Shown piece after piece: positions 55,446 to 64,000 of a stretch of 64,000 bases of DNA. Every line of letters begins with the position of its first letter. Position 1 is the stretch's first letter. The translations under genes were made by a program, and so were the position numbers. The notes under the pieces were generated by a model. That model had not been told where the DNA came from. It made no database searches and saw only the letters and a program-made list of their open reading frames with translations. This stretch comes from Branchipolynoe longqiensis (lineage: Eukaryota > Annelida > Polychaeta > Phyllodocida > Polynoidae): contig CM059196.1 in the NCBI GenBank assembly GCA_030323885.1, positions 35,814,481 to 35,878,480 on the forward strand, in the 5' to 3' direction.

Positions 55446-56041
55446 TGCATTTCACACATCAAATTCCACTTTAATTTCTAATTTTCCTAAAGTCAGTGGA
55501 AGCCAACATAAAATAAACACATAGTCCAACCAGCCGAGACAGGTGGGTTGGACTATCTATGGCCACACTACATTGGTCTATGGTGGGGAAAATGTCATCA
55601 GGTTCTATCCGTAGGTTTAGTGATAGTACAGTTGTTCATTCAAATCCTGGTATGCATTCAAAGTGGTGTCCTCTGTGGCACAGAGGTTAGAGTGTCTGAC
55701 TATTTTCTAGGTCAGCGGTTCGATTCCCCATGCCATCATCTCTGCCAATTTGGATTTCCACCCTGTGTATAATTTACAGCGTAATCAAAGGCCAGTTGCT
55801 CTCATACCATGTCTATGTGGTATGTGTGGTTAACAATTCCTTGGGTCGGAAAATGTTTAGGCTCAGACTTTTTATCGACCAACTATTTAATTGTGAAAAC
55901 AAGTCTATACTGACTTATTCATGATAGGCAGTATAATCTTTAAAACATAAAGACAATCCCACAAATTGGACCAGCGACGATACCTACTGCTGACAGCTGG
56001 CTGAGTGAGGTCAGTACAGAGCAAAGTCTCCCCAGTAATGT
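55446..56041. other. No gene apart from a tRNA-like segment
   Basis: Unique DNA, with the tRNA-like piece at 55676-55735 described separately. Confidence 0.4.
55676..55735 (+). other. tRNA-like sequence (tRNA relic or SINE head)
   Basis: 'tggcaca' at the start and 'tgcca' at the end can form a partial acceptor stem. A D-arm-like 'gaggttagagtg', an anticodon-like stem ctgac/gtcag with a loop longer than 7, and 'gcggttcgattccc' as a T-arm and B box follow. The oversized loop argues against a functional tRNA. Confidence 0.5.
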
Positions 56042-56330
56042 TTGTGTGTTTGTTGTTTTACATCCTCGCAACATCTAAGGTCATATGAGGACGGTACCGA
56101 CATGTGACAGTGCACACTCATGGGAACTTTATAGTGCTACCCCACTGGAAGACCAGGCCACCAGCACCATGACCTGATATCCCACTCAGTCACATTATCC
56201 TGACACTGAGCAGACCAGTCCTTGCCCTATCCTAATAATGCCAAGTGCCTGGCTAGGAAGCGACAAGTATCAATTTTTAAGTCATTGGTTTTACTCTACC
56301 AGGGATCGAACACGATCTACCAACACGGAG
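56042..56330 (-). mobile_element. SINE-A, head partly lost
   Basis: The tail 'ttgttgttttacatcctcgc', full body and degenerate head 'gggatcgaacacgatctacc' are present. Confidence 0.87.
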
Positions 56331-56632
56331 ACCAGTAATGTGTGTAGCACGTGAAACACGAGGACACAATGAGCTTTAAGTTTCCTCTTTTCTTTTTCTT
56401 TCTTTTTTTAATTGTTAAAGGAATTTACGCGGTTTAATTACATCCTCACCGGAAGTCTGCTCTAAGGGTGGTGGGAAGGGAGGTGGAGATTTGAAGGTGC
56501 ATCGTCCTCATGTGTACTCATTAACTCCAAGCCTCGCTTTGGCTAGATCTGATTTTGGTCCTTGCATTCATCTCTTTTCATATCTGGAAAACCTGTAGAT
56601 GCAAGCATTGTAGGCCACCGGAAGTGTTCACG

Positions 56633-57055
56633 CTTGAACTCATTCACCCTATTATCGACTACAAAGATCGCACACCGAAGGCTAGGATGGAGGTTAGCAG
56701 GGGAAGTACAGTCAGCATACAGAATCCTCCCCTATTATCGCCCACTGGCAGACATACAGCATTACAAACAGCCTCGTTGTGACGGAGCGGCCTTGCTGTA
56801 TTTAGCTTGGATATCATCAGGTGCGTGCCCAGCCGAGACAACTCTAATAATGTGCTTGAACTCATTCACCCTAATATCGACTACAAAGACTGCTAGGATG
56901 GAGGTAATCGGGGGAAGTACAGTCAGCAAACGGCACCATCCCCCATTATCGCACACCGGGAGACATACAAGCAGTCTCGTTGTTGAGGAGGTCCCATGCT
57001 GTATTTAACCTGGACATTGTCAGGTGCGTGCGCAGCCGAGACAACTATAATAATG
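56633..57055. repeat. Two-copy tandem duplication, 222-bp period
   Basis: 'cttgaactcattcaccct' starts each copy (56633 and 56855). 'agccgagacaact' and 'ggggaagtacagtcagca' recur in both. Identity is moderate, with small indels. Confidence 0.8.
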
Positions 57056-58000
57056 TTCAAGTTCTATCAGAGACACGTCAGTCCCAGCAACTAAAGGCCG
57101 ATAATTGCCAGAACGAGGCCGTTTTACACCTTCTTTTTTTTAACACAGAAAAACACCCACATCAGAAACCCCCAAAAGAACAATTATCGAGCAGGACGAG
57201 GGTCCATAAATAAACCTGTATTTAAATTTACCCAGCAGCAGTCTGTCTGTTAGTAGACATTTCGTATATCTTTTTATATATCCCTTATCTACTTCTGCTA
57301 CCCTGTTACTAGTGTTAGGCTCAGTTTCTGAAACATCCACAAGAAGACAACATTGTACTCACGTGGTTTATTTAATCTCAACATAGTTGCTACAGCCATA
57401 TATGTACATGGTCTAGACTGACTGGTGGCTGTGGTGAAAGAGAGAGCGCGTGTGACTTTGCACCCTTTTTTCATAGGTTTAAACCCAGGTAACAGTCAGG
57501 TGACCTTAACTTGTAGCCGACAGCCCATTGGCTACAGAGTACCAATGCAGCCAGGTACCTAGTTAGCTGGTTCCTGGCAGCCTGTTGGCTGCATAGCACC
57601 AAATAAAAGTCATCCCAAAATTCTCAAATATTTGACATACTGTTAGCTGAGTGGATCCGGGAATCTCAGCTTCATCTGGTATTGCTGGTAATACCTTGTC
57701 AAGCTGTCTTCTGACCAATTGTACACTGCAGTTGTATTGGTGTCTTATGTAAGCTGGCATTGTATTGAAGAGCTGAACTCTCTGGATAGAAACACTTCCA
57801 TCGTGTCTGTGCTGTTGATTGTGAGGCTTTTGACTTTATGGCTCATATATTACCAAGTCCATCACATCTTTTTGAATGATACATTGTTATGCCAGAGATA
57901 GATAGATACCTTGCCTTCAATCATTGTCCTGGTGGATATCAATTATAATTTGAGTATTATCAAGGAAAAAAGAGCAAATCTTCGATAAGAGGAGATGTCT
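57056..58000. other. No gene seen
   Basis: Unique DNA with no recognised domain in any frame. Short internal echoes such as 'gttggctgca' and 'attggctaca' at 57527-57596 are noted. Confidence 0.4.
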
Positions 58001-58215
58001 GATCGTAGCTTGTACAGGATCCTGTTCACTGCCCCACTGTCATGGGGTGATGAAAATGGAAAATATTGCACTTGAGCGGGAATCGAACATATATATCTTG
58101 CATTCCAGGCCAGTGTACTAAACATTACACCACCTAGGCTCCTTGATGTCGCCACCCTACACATGCGCACCTGTCTATGCGGCTCCTATCCTGAGAGGTC
58201 AGAAGTGACTACTAG
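58001..58215 (-). mobile_element. SINE-C copy
   Basis: 'ggggtgatgaaaatggaaaa', 'agcgggaatcgaacatatat' and 'aaacattacaccacctaggc' match. A further shared block ('tagcttgtacaggatcctgt') lies at 58007-58027. Confidence 0.85.
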
Positions 58216-58424
58216 TACTACACTGACATCACATATTAAGTCGCTGAGCGAATCGGGACTTCTTTTTTTTTCTTTTTTTTTAAACAGCAATTTGATTTAT
58301 TTGTTATGGGAAAATCGGGTAGATGTTGCTATGACGACGAGGTGATCACGGTATTTGGCTACAAGGGCTTAGTGGACATGATGGCCTGGTGGGCAGTACA
58401 GGTCATGTCCCGGCTTTGGTAGTG

Positions 58425-58640
58425 TAGTAGTCTGGACTGACCTCTCAAGCAAGGAATTGCATACACAGGTAGGCGTGTGTACAGTGGTGACATCAGGGAG
58501 CCTAACTGCTGTAATGGTCAGCATACTGACCCGGAATGCAAGAGATGTTTGTTCGATTTCTGCTCGAGGCAGAATATTTCCCATTTTCATCAGCCCCCAC
58601 AACACTGGTTGCTATGACCATGATCCTGTACAAGCTAATC
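58425..58640 (+). mobile_element. SINE-C copy
   Basis: Plus orientation: 'gactgacctctcaagcaagg', tRNA-like 'gtcagcatactgacccggaa', diverged B box 'tgttcgatttctg', then 'tttcccattttcatcagccc' and 'gatcctgtacaagcta'. Confidence 0.85.
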
Positions 58641-58734
58641 CCTGTATAGTTGATGAACCGAGCCTGTGTATGGCCGTACGTGTGTAATTGTAAGCATTGA
58701 ATGACCATTTAAAAGACTTATAATTCCAGGGGGG

Positions 58735-58920
58735 GTGAGTGTCGGCATCTACACTGACCTCTCAGGCAAGGGGATGCATCAACATGTAAGCATGAGTAGT
58801 ATGATGACTTTCAAGGAGCCTAGTTGGTGCAATCGTCAGCACACTGACCCAGAATGCAAGAGGTGTGGGTTCGATTCCGGCTCTAGGCGCAATATTTCCC
58901 ATTTCTATCACCCCCCCTAG
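58735..58920 (+). mobile_element. SINE-C copy
   Basis: 'actgacctctcaggcaaggg', 'gtcagcacactgacccagaa' and the B box 'gggttcgattccg' followed by 'aatatttcccattt'. It is the second tandem member beside the copy at 58425. Confidence 0.87.
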
Positions 58921-59195
58921 ACAGTACTGAAATCACTGTCCACACAACCATGTGTCACATCACCTGTTTACAAGACCAGCCCGACAGCAATTAATGGCGT
59001 TTATATGTGACGTCAATCAGTGCACACATCAGCAGAATTCTCCATTCGCTATTTCAGCACTCAGCTTTATCACATGATTATCACAAATAATAATGATATT
59101 ATTATTCCCAAGCACCTCACACTTATACATTTATTGTTAATCGTGAACATTACTATTGCAAATAATATAATCATTTACCCTTGTCATCACAAAAG
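58921..59195. other. No gene seen
   Basis: AT-rich unique DNA. Confidence 0.4.
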
Positions 59196-59245
59196 AAAAG
59201 TAAAGCTTGTTTTATTTAACGATGCCTCTAAAGCACATTGCTTTT
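59196..59245. mobile_element. MITE family F end
   Basis: 'cttgttttatttaacgatgc' and 'ctctaaagcacattg' match the family F terminus. The other part of the family is at about 59500-59558 and 60122-60150. Confidence 0.75.
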
Positions 59246-59255
59246 TATCACACAG

Positions 59256-59375
59256 AGAATAACAGAGATATGGAACAACCTGCCAAATGCCGTTGTCCAA
59301 GCACCAAGTGTTAAGGCATTTGAATGGAGACTCGACAAACTGTGGAAAAAATCAGGACCTGGTGTACAACTATGA
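59256..59375 (+). pseudogene. LINE reverse transcriptase C-terminal fragment
   Basis: The plus frame reads 'RITEIWNNLPNAVVQAPSV', then 'KAFEWRLDKLW', ending at TGA 59373. R-x-x-x-x-WN-x-LP-x-x-V-V-x-A-x-S-x-x-x-F-x-x-x-L-D-x-x-W is the classic C-terminal signature of CR1/Jockey-like LINEs. About 39 residues remain. It lies between pieces of MITE family F. Confidence 0.8.
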
Positions 59376-59499
59376 GGAGGCTCTGAGAATTACCGATAAC
59401 TCCTCTAACGTATTTATCAGATACGGATGAAGATCTGGACATACAGGTGTAAGCCTTCATCCAGTAGCTGCATAACATTACATAACATCAGCTATAGTA

Positions 59500-60150
59500 C
59501 GTCAAACATATGATCATTGTGATATAGTTCTTTGGAGGAAACCCGCTGATGCCACATAAGCCGTGTTTACACGGGCAATTGTGAAGCGATTTAGGCAAAT
59601 CGATTTATATGAAGCGATGTAGTGGCACGTTTACACGAGCGAGTTTTAAAGTGTGTCGGCGACCGGGAACCAGCAGCCTTAGTGGTGCGACTGTAGCCGG
59701 CGAGCACTGCTATTTGTTTAGTTTACACTTGTCGATTCGATGCCAATGTAGCTGCTATGTTAATATCGCTTGGAATTTAAGGTTAATTTAATTAAATTTC
59801 ATTATTTGAGTATGTAATTCTGTTAAATATGATCGCATTCACTAGATTTCGGCCTAATCGGGCCCTAACACTGCCGGGCACCAGCGATTAGTTACAGCTG
59901 AGCCTGTAGCTGGCGAGCACCACTATTTTACACTATCGCCGCCCGGGAACCAGCTGAATCGCTTCATCTATACTACCTCGCGAGGTGGTTTACATGTACC
60001 GATTTATATGAATCGATTCAGCCCTAAAACGCCTCAGTGTCGCGTTTACACGGCAAATGTGAATCGATCTAGGCAAGTCGTTTTATATGAGGCGTTTTAA
60101 ATCGCCCATGTAAACAGGGCTATAGGCTACTCTTTCCGGTAAGCAGCAAA
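59500..60150 (-). mobile_element. MITE family F right part, split by a TIR element
   Basis: 'catatgatcattgtgatata' and 'gttctttggaggaaacccgc' (59507-59555) resume at 60122 as 'ataggctactctttccggta' and 'agcagcaa', in the order of an inverted family F copy. Confidence 0.75.
59559..60121. mobile_element. TIR element 4 (AGCC-TGTTTACA type)
   Basis: The left end AGCCGTGTTTACACGGGC and the inverse of the right end AGCCCTGTTTACATGGGC bound 563 bp, with ATA at 59556-59558 and 60122-60124. The host MITE reads through with a single ATA, so the duplication is genuine. Subterminal repeats include 'gcgatttaggcaaatcgatt' and 'gaatcgatctaggcaagtcg'. The plan (GCC-TGT-ACAC ends, 3-bp AT-rich duplication, no ORF) recalls elements 1-3. 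Confidence 0.85.
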
Positions 60151-60194
60151 CACTTGTTACCACATGCATAAGTTGGTAAGTTTGTATAACATTA

Positions 60195-61168
60195 AAGGTG
60201 CAAAGGCTGATAAAAGCATAATATTTTCGAGATTAAAATATTTAGGTAGATTTGCTGCTAGATATCCAACTTAGATTCTGGTGCACTTACTTGGTTGTTT
60301 ATTGGAGTTTGAAGTCCTGGCCACGTTAAAGGTCATATCAGTACGAAGTGGTGCACTTATGAAACATTTATTCTTGCATAGAAGGGAAGAATAAGTAAAT
60401 GTAACAGAACCTGTCACTGTTTAGGACTATGATGTGCAATATGATGGACAACCAACATTAATTTTGCATGTTTTCCGTTCAAATATCTCTCAAGCTAACT
60501 CTTCAAAAAACTTCCCACTGAGTGGAGTGTCAAGCCCCGTGCAGGAGGTGGAGCGGTGCATGCCGGACCCCCCACCCCCAATCCGGGGGGGGGGGGATAA
60601 GAGAGGAGCACTACAGAGCTTATTACAGGCGATATCACTATCCTGTAATCTATCGAGTATGCAGGTATTGCAATACCTCAGGGAGTTTGACGCCCCTGCC
60701 CTGCAGAGTTGTAAACCACTGCCTTGTGGTACAGGTTCTTGACAGAACCGAAGGCTGAGGGAGCAAACCCTAAACAGAAAAACCATGTCACTGTGGCAGC
60801 ACTAAGGGCGGTTGATGTATGGAACTCCCAACATCTCCCGACCAGCCACTGCAGGGACAAATAGTTTTGAGCCTGTCTTGACATGTTCTTGCCGGTGTGA
60901 AACCTCTATTTGCTCCCCGAGAGAGTGCCGCTGGTAACTTGCAAAAGCCAGCAGCACTTCAACACTTTTGCAGGCAGCTTTCATGAAATGTACAACCGCA
61001 CAAGAGCGGCAGTCAAGTAAAGAAAGCAGTCTTTGTCGCATCTCGACCGACAGCATAATGATGATGAATCTATTACAGGCGATATCACTATCCTGTAATT
61101 TACAAGGTCCAACCTAATATATTGTTCTACAAAATGGTCGAAACTCAAAACCATCGGACTATGCAACT
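60195..61168. mobile_element. MITE family D split by later insertions
   Basis: The left and middle part (60195-60510) contains a SINE-A fragment at 60290-60343. The right end is at about 61105-61168 ('aaccatcggactatgcaact'). Between them is unrelated DNA including the retroposed chimera at 60650-61070. Confidence 0.7.
60650..61070 (+). mobile_element. Retroposed chimera: sequence X plus LINE 3' tail
   Basis: The 421-bp insert is bounded by a perfect 29-bp direct repeat beginning 'tattacaggcgatatcacta' (60621-60649 and 61071-61099), the signature of LINE-driven insertion. Its last ~70 bases ('cagtcaagtaaagaaagcag', 'cagcataatgatgatga') are the 3' end of the LINE at 26153-27369. The preceding ~335 bases (X) are not LINE-coding and recur inverted at 62443-62770. 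Confidence 0.88.
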
Positions 61169-61231
61169 TAACTATAACTTGTAATTTCCCTTCAGATGCC
61201 AGATTATGGATCACAGTGCACGTATAGACAT

Positions 61232-61296
61232 ATAGTTGGTTGGTTTTTGGAGTTTTACCTCCTGGCAATATCTAAGGTCATACCTGGACGGGTACC
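61232..61296 (-). mobile_element. SINE-A tail fragment
   Basis: 'gttggtttttggagttttac' and 'ctggcaatatctaaggtcat'. Confidence 0.8.
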
Positions 61297-61368
61297 TTAT
61301 CTGCCACAAAACAGAGACATTCATATGTTCAAATTGCTGTAGGCACACCTTAAAGTTGGATAGTCCGA

Positions 61369-61689
61369 GTTTGTTTGTTTGTTGTTGTTTTACGTCCTAG
61401 CAACATCTCAGGTCATATCAGGATGGGTACTGACTTGTGACAGTGTGCACTCGTGGCGACTTTGTAGTGCTGCCCCACTGGAAGACCAGGCCACCAGCAC
61501 CATCACCTGATATCCCACTCAGCCACATTATCCAGACACTGAGCCAACCAGTCCTTGCCCTATCCTAATAATGCCGAGCGCCAGGCTAGGAAGCAACAAG
61601 TATCAACCAGGGTTCGAACCTATGACCACACGATCTACCAACACGGGCGACAGACGCTCTAACTCATTCAGCCATCCCGTCTGGTCTGA
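61369..61689 (-). mobile_element. SINE-A, full length, with 9-bp target-site duplication
   Basis: 'atagtccga' at 61360-61368 and 61690-61698 flanks the copy, fixing its ends. It runs from the tail 'tgtttgttgttgttttacgt' to the head with 'gcgacagacgctctaactca'. Confidence 0.92.
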
Positions 61690-61892
61690 ATAGTCCGATG
61701 AAAACATCAAATTTCCGAAACCAAAAGAATTGTCTAGATTTGATTCTACATATCCAACTTAGCCACTGTTCCACCACATATAAGAGAATACTGAGGGAAC
61801 TTAATAGAACCCGTTACTGCAGAAGCCTATGGTGTCAAAGTGCCATGGTTGCACTTCAAATATATCTAAAGTTAGCCACTTACAATAAAAGT

Positions 61893-62775
61893 CATCATGA
61901 TCATTATGCTGTCGGTCGCGATGCGAAAAAGACTGCTGATGTCCATGAGTCGGTCTTAATGTCTCTCAGCTGCAGGTTTCTCTTGATGGTATCCTTGAAC
62001 TGGAGATGAGGGTGCCCTCTCTTAATGTAACCAGAAGACAGTTGAGAATAGAGGATCTGCTTTGGTAGCCTGTCTGATCACATCCTTATGAGGTGGCCAG
62101 TCCACCAGAGATTCTTTTTGATCAGAAGATCTTCCATAGAGGGCAGCCCCGTCCGTTCGAGTATTTTCTTATTTGTCACTTTGTCCTTCCAGGTTAGCCT
62201 CATGACTGAACGCAGATGTTGCATCATGAAGGCATGCAGCTTTTTCACCTGTCGTCTGTACACTGTGCAGGCCTCAGCTCCGTATAGTAGGGGGATAGCA
62301 TGATTGCATGGTAGATCTTGCCTTTGACCCGCACGGACACATGGTGGTTGTTCCAGAGTCTCTGGCGTAGTCGGCCGAAAGATGTGCTAGCCTTGGTCAT
62401 CCTCCTCTGTATTTCAGCATCAATGATTCCATCACTTGATGTACATTTCATGAAAGCTGCCTGCAAAAGTGTTGAAGTGCTGCTGGCTTTTGAAATTTAC
62501 CAGCGGCAGTCTCTCAGGGAGCAAATAGAGGTTTCACACCGGCAAGAACATGTTAAGACAGGCGCAAAACTATTTGTCCCTGCAGTGGCTGGTCAGGAGA
62601 TGTTGGGAGTTCCATACATCAACCGCCCTTAATGCTGCCACAGTGACATGGTTTTCTGTTTAGGGTTAGCTCCCTTGGCCTTCGGTTCTGTCAAGAACCT
62701 GTACCACAAGGCAGTGGTTTACAAGTCTGCAGGGCAGGGCGTCACACTCCCTGAGGTATTGCAATACCTGCATAC
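61893..62775 (-). mobile_element. Retroposed chimera: X joined to 3' half of the LINE
   Basis: 61893-62440 is the minus-strand LINE (similar to 26153-26735, with a deletion near 61930). At about 62440 it changes to sequence X, the inverse of 60653-60986, up to 62770. The X breakpoint ('tttcatgaaatgtaca') is the same as in the copy at 60650. A short frame reads through the junction. It is flanked by similar 'aataaaag' and 'aataaagg' sequences. Confidence 0.85.
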
Positions 62776-62924
62776 CCAAAAAATAAAGGGAAGGTTGATT
62801 ATAACGATCAACCTAATGATATAGCTATCTCAGAAAATGACAGAAACTCAAAACCATCGGACTATGCAACATTATGCAGTGACATAACGCCAGTGTTTGA
62901 TTTGCTAGTCTCACATTTTCGCAG

Positions 62925-63029
62925 GTTCTGCTGGTGCGACTCAACAATGGACCTACTCATCATGAGCAGGTCCTCGCATTGGTCTGGGCGGCACCTGTCG
63001 ATCTGTCAACTGTACATGTCGAGCGACTG
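62925..63029 (+). CDS. Possible further exon of the PKD-repeat protein
   Basis: 105 nt between a T-rich acceptor ending TTTTCGCAG and GT at 63030, which begins a (GT)n run. The phase is 0 at both ends, compatible with exon 5 if a missing exon between them is also symmetric. The translation has 'LVRLNNGPTHHEQVLALVW' and 'APVDLSTVHVE', resembling the end of a PKD fold and the linker to the next. Support is moderate because the donor merges with a microsatellite and no D-G or W signature is in this exon. Confidence 0.4.
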
Positions 63030-63050
63030 GTGTGTGTGTGTGTGTGTGTG
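63030..63050. repeat. (GT)n microsatellite
   Basis: About ten GT units directly after the possible exon. The DNA from 63051 to 63379 shows no further gene. Confidence 0.95.
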
Positions 63051-63379
63051 CACTGTATGCGTGTTATTTGAACAGGTGTCCGTCTATGACACTCTCGTAG
63101 CGAATGTCCCGGATATAGGTCATTCACCGTGACCTGTCTGAGAGTTCATACTCATAGATGAGAAGAGCATGGCCTGACAAATTAACAAATCCGGAAAATA
63201 ATTATGGATTTTTGGGACCTACAATTGATGAGAGAAGCCAGAATGGTCTCAAATTTGTACCATACCCAGACAAAATTGGGCTGATCAAAGGTCCGGAATT
63301 CCAGATAAATCCGGAAGATTGTAATCTATGATACCAGAACTTGCTTGTGCAGAGGCAGAACAGTGTGTTTGTGAAAATT

Positions 63380-63708
63380 GGTTGATTGTTACAATTTTAC
63401 ATCCTTGCAACATCTAAGGTCATATCAGGGTGGCTACCGACTTGTGACAGGGCGCAGTCATGGCGACTATATAGTGCGTCTCCACTGGGAGATCAGGCCA
63501 GCAGTATCATAACCCGATATCCCATTCAGTCACATTATCCTGATACTGAGCTGACCATTCCTTGTCCTATCCTAGTAATGCTGAGCATCAGGCTAGATAG
63601 TGCCAAGTATCAATGTTGCAAGTCATTGGTTGGGCTCGGCCGGAAATCGAACTCCCGACCTTCACACACGGGGCTCTGCATTCTACCGACTGAGACGCCG
63701 CGTTCGGT
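63380..63708 (-). mobile_element. SINE-A, full length
   Basis: The tail is at the left ('acaattttacatccttgcaa') and the head at the right ('ccggaaatcgaactcccgac', 'cattctaccgactgagacgc'). Confidence 0.88.
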
Positions 63709-64000
63709 CCATATGCGTATACATTCCGCATAATCCATTATGCTACAAAATAAATAACGATTATAATATACCAGCATGCAATGCCGAATATATAAGCATG
63801 ATACGAGTGCCACCTGTACCACCTATATTGCATTCCCCAGAGCGCAATCTGATATTACCAGTGGCGCCACCTGTGGCGGTTTGCGTCCCTAATCTCCTCC
63901 TCCCTGGACTGCCAGTCACCGGTGAGAAGCCTTGATAGGTAGAGCTCATAATCCTTACCATATCCAGGGATATCAACGCCCCCATTTCAGCAACAAACAT
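63709..64000. other. No confident gene
   Basis: An AG at 63839-63840 and CACCG|GTGAGA at 63920 bracket an open stretch ending 'PNLLLPGLPVTGE', but the phase does not fit and no PKD signature is present. The window ends in unique DNA. Confidence 0.3.

Larger units (their letters stand above)
61351..62873. mobile_element. MITE family D split by SINE-A and a LINE chimera
   Basis: The left end 'ttaaagttggatagtccga' (61351-61368), middle (61690-61892) and right end (62785-62873, 'accatcggactatgcaac') are in order, so the two later elements inserted into one MITE. Confidence 0.8.

Noticed and set aside
63839..63920. Possible exon ending 'LLLPGLPVTG'
   Set aside because: It has paired AG and GTGAGA, but phase 0 is closed by a stop, no PKD signature is present, and 'gtggcgccacctgt'-like words recur elsewhere in the window.

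Overview
The window looks like animal nuclear DNA, most likely from a mollusc (probably a gastropod). It has spliced coding exons with GT/AG junctions, many tRNA-derived SINEs, non-LTR and DIRS-type retrotransposons, many terminal-inverted-repeat (TIR) elements and very large satellites. A short repeat with 'tgaccactgtatgaccccc' and a GTCGTTAAACAAACA-like end resembles a dispersed repeat I associate with mollusc genomes. That assignment rests on memory, not a search. No bacterial-type operon, CRISPR array or rRNA is visible.

Host gene: five small plus-strand exons (12462-12605, 34737-34846, 35043-35185, 37320-37448, 39839-39944) have consensus splice sites and fully compatible phases (1-1, 1-0, 0-2, 2-2, 2-0). 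Together they encode about 210 residues of an extracellular protein with PKD-like Ig folds, best matched by polycystin-1-family ectodomains. A sixth exon (62925-63029) is possible. Neither end of the gene is in the window. Everything between the exons is intron, and the first intron seen is 22.1 kb long.

Layout: 1-3.5 kb, GC-rich low-complexity tracts. 5.5-7.9 kb, a 36-bp satellite interrupted by a poly(A) retroposon and a 799-bp TIR element. 9.8-10.5 kb, a second such TIR element. 12-14 kb, the first exon, MITEs and SINEs. 14.76-21.77 kb, a 7-kb pyrimidine tract. 22-28 kb, SINEs, MITEs and a 5'-truncated LINE. 29.2-34.2 kb, a decayed DIRS retrotransposon (Gag, RT/RNase H, tyrosine recombinase). 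34.7-40 kb, four exons among repeats. 40-47.7 kb, nested SINEs, MITEs and LINE tails. 47.7-48.06 kb, a third TIR element that runs into a 499-base assembly gap. 48.56-53.18 kb, 25-bp and 31-bp GT-rich satellites. 53.6-64 kb, nested mobile elements, including two LINE chimeras and an inserted 563-bp TIR element.

Most long open frames here are artefacts. Satellites whose unit is 25, 31 or 36 bp and lacks stop codons, and G-free pyrimidine tracts, stay open in several frames at once.

The most unusual signal is a family of at least three TIR elements (6999-7797, 9771-10506, 47711-48063). They share ends (CCTGTCACACTACNACG) and an internal hairpin at a conserved distance from one end. The rest of each is a degenerate array of CpG-containing words at 10-11-bp spacing, and each element uses a different word.
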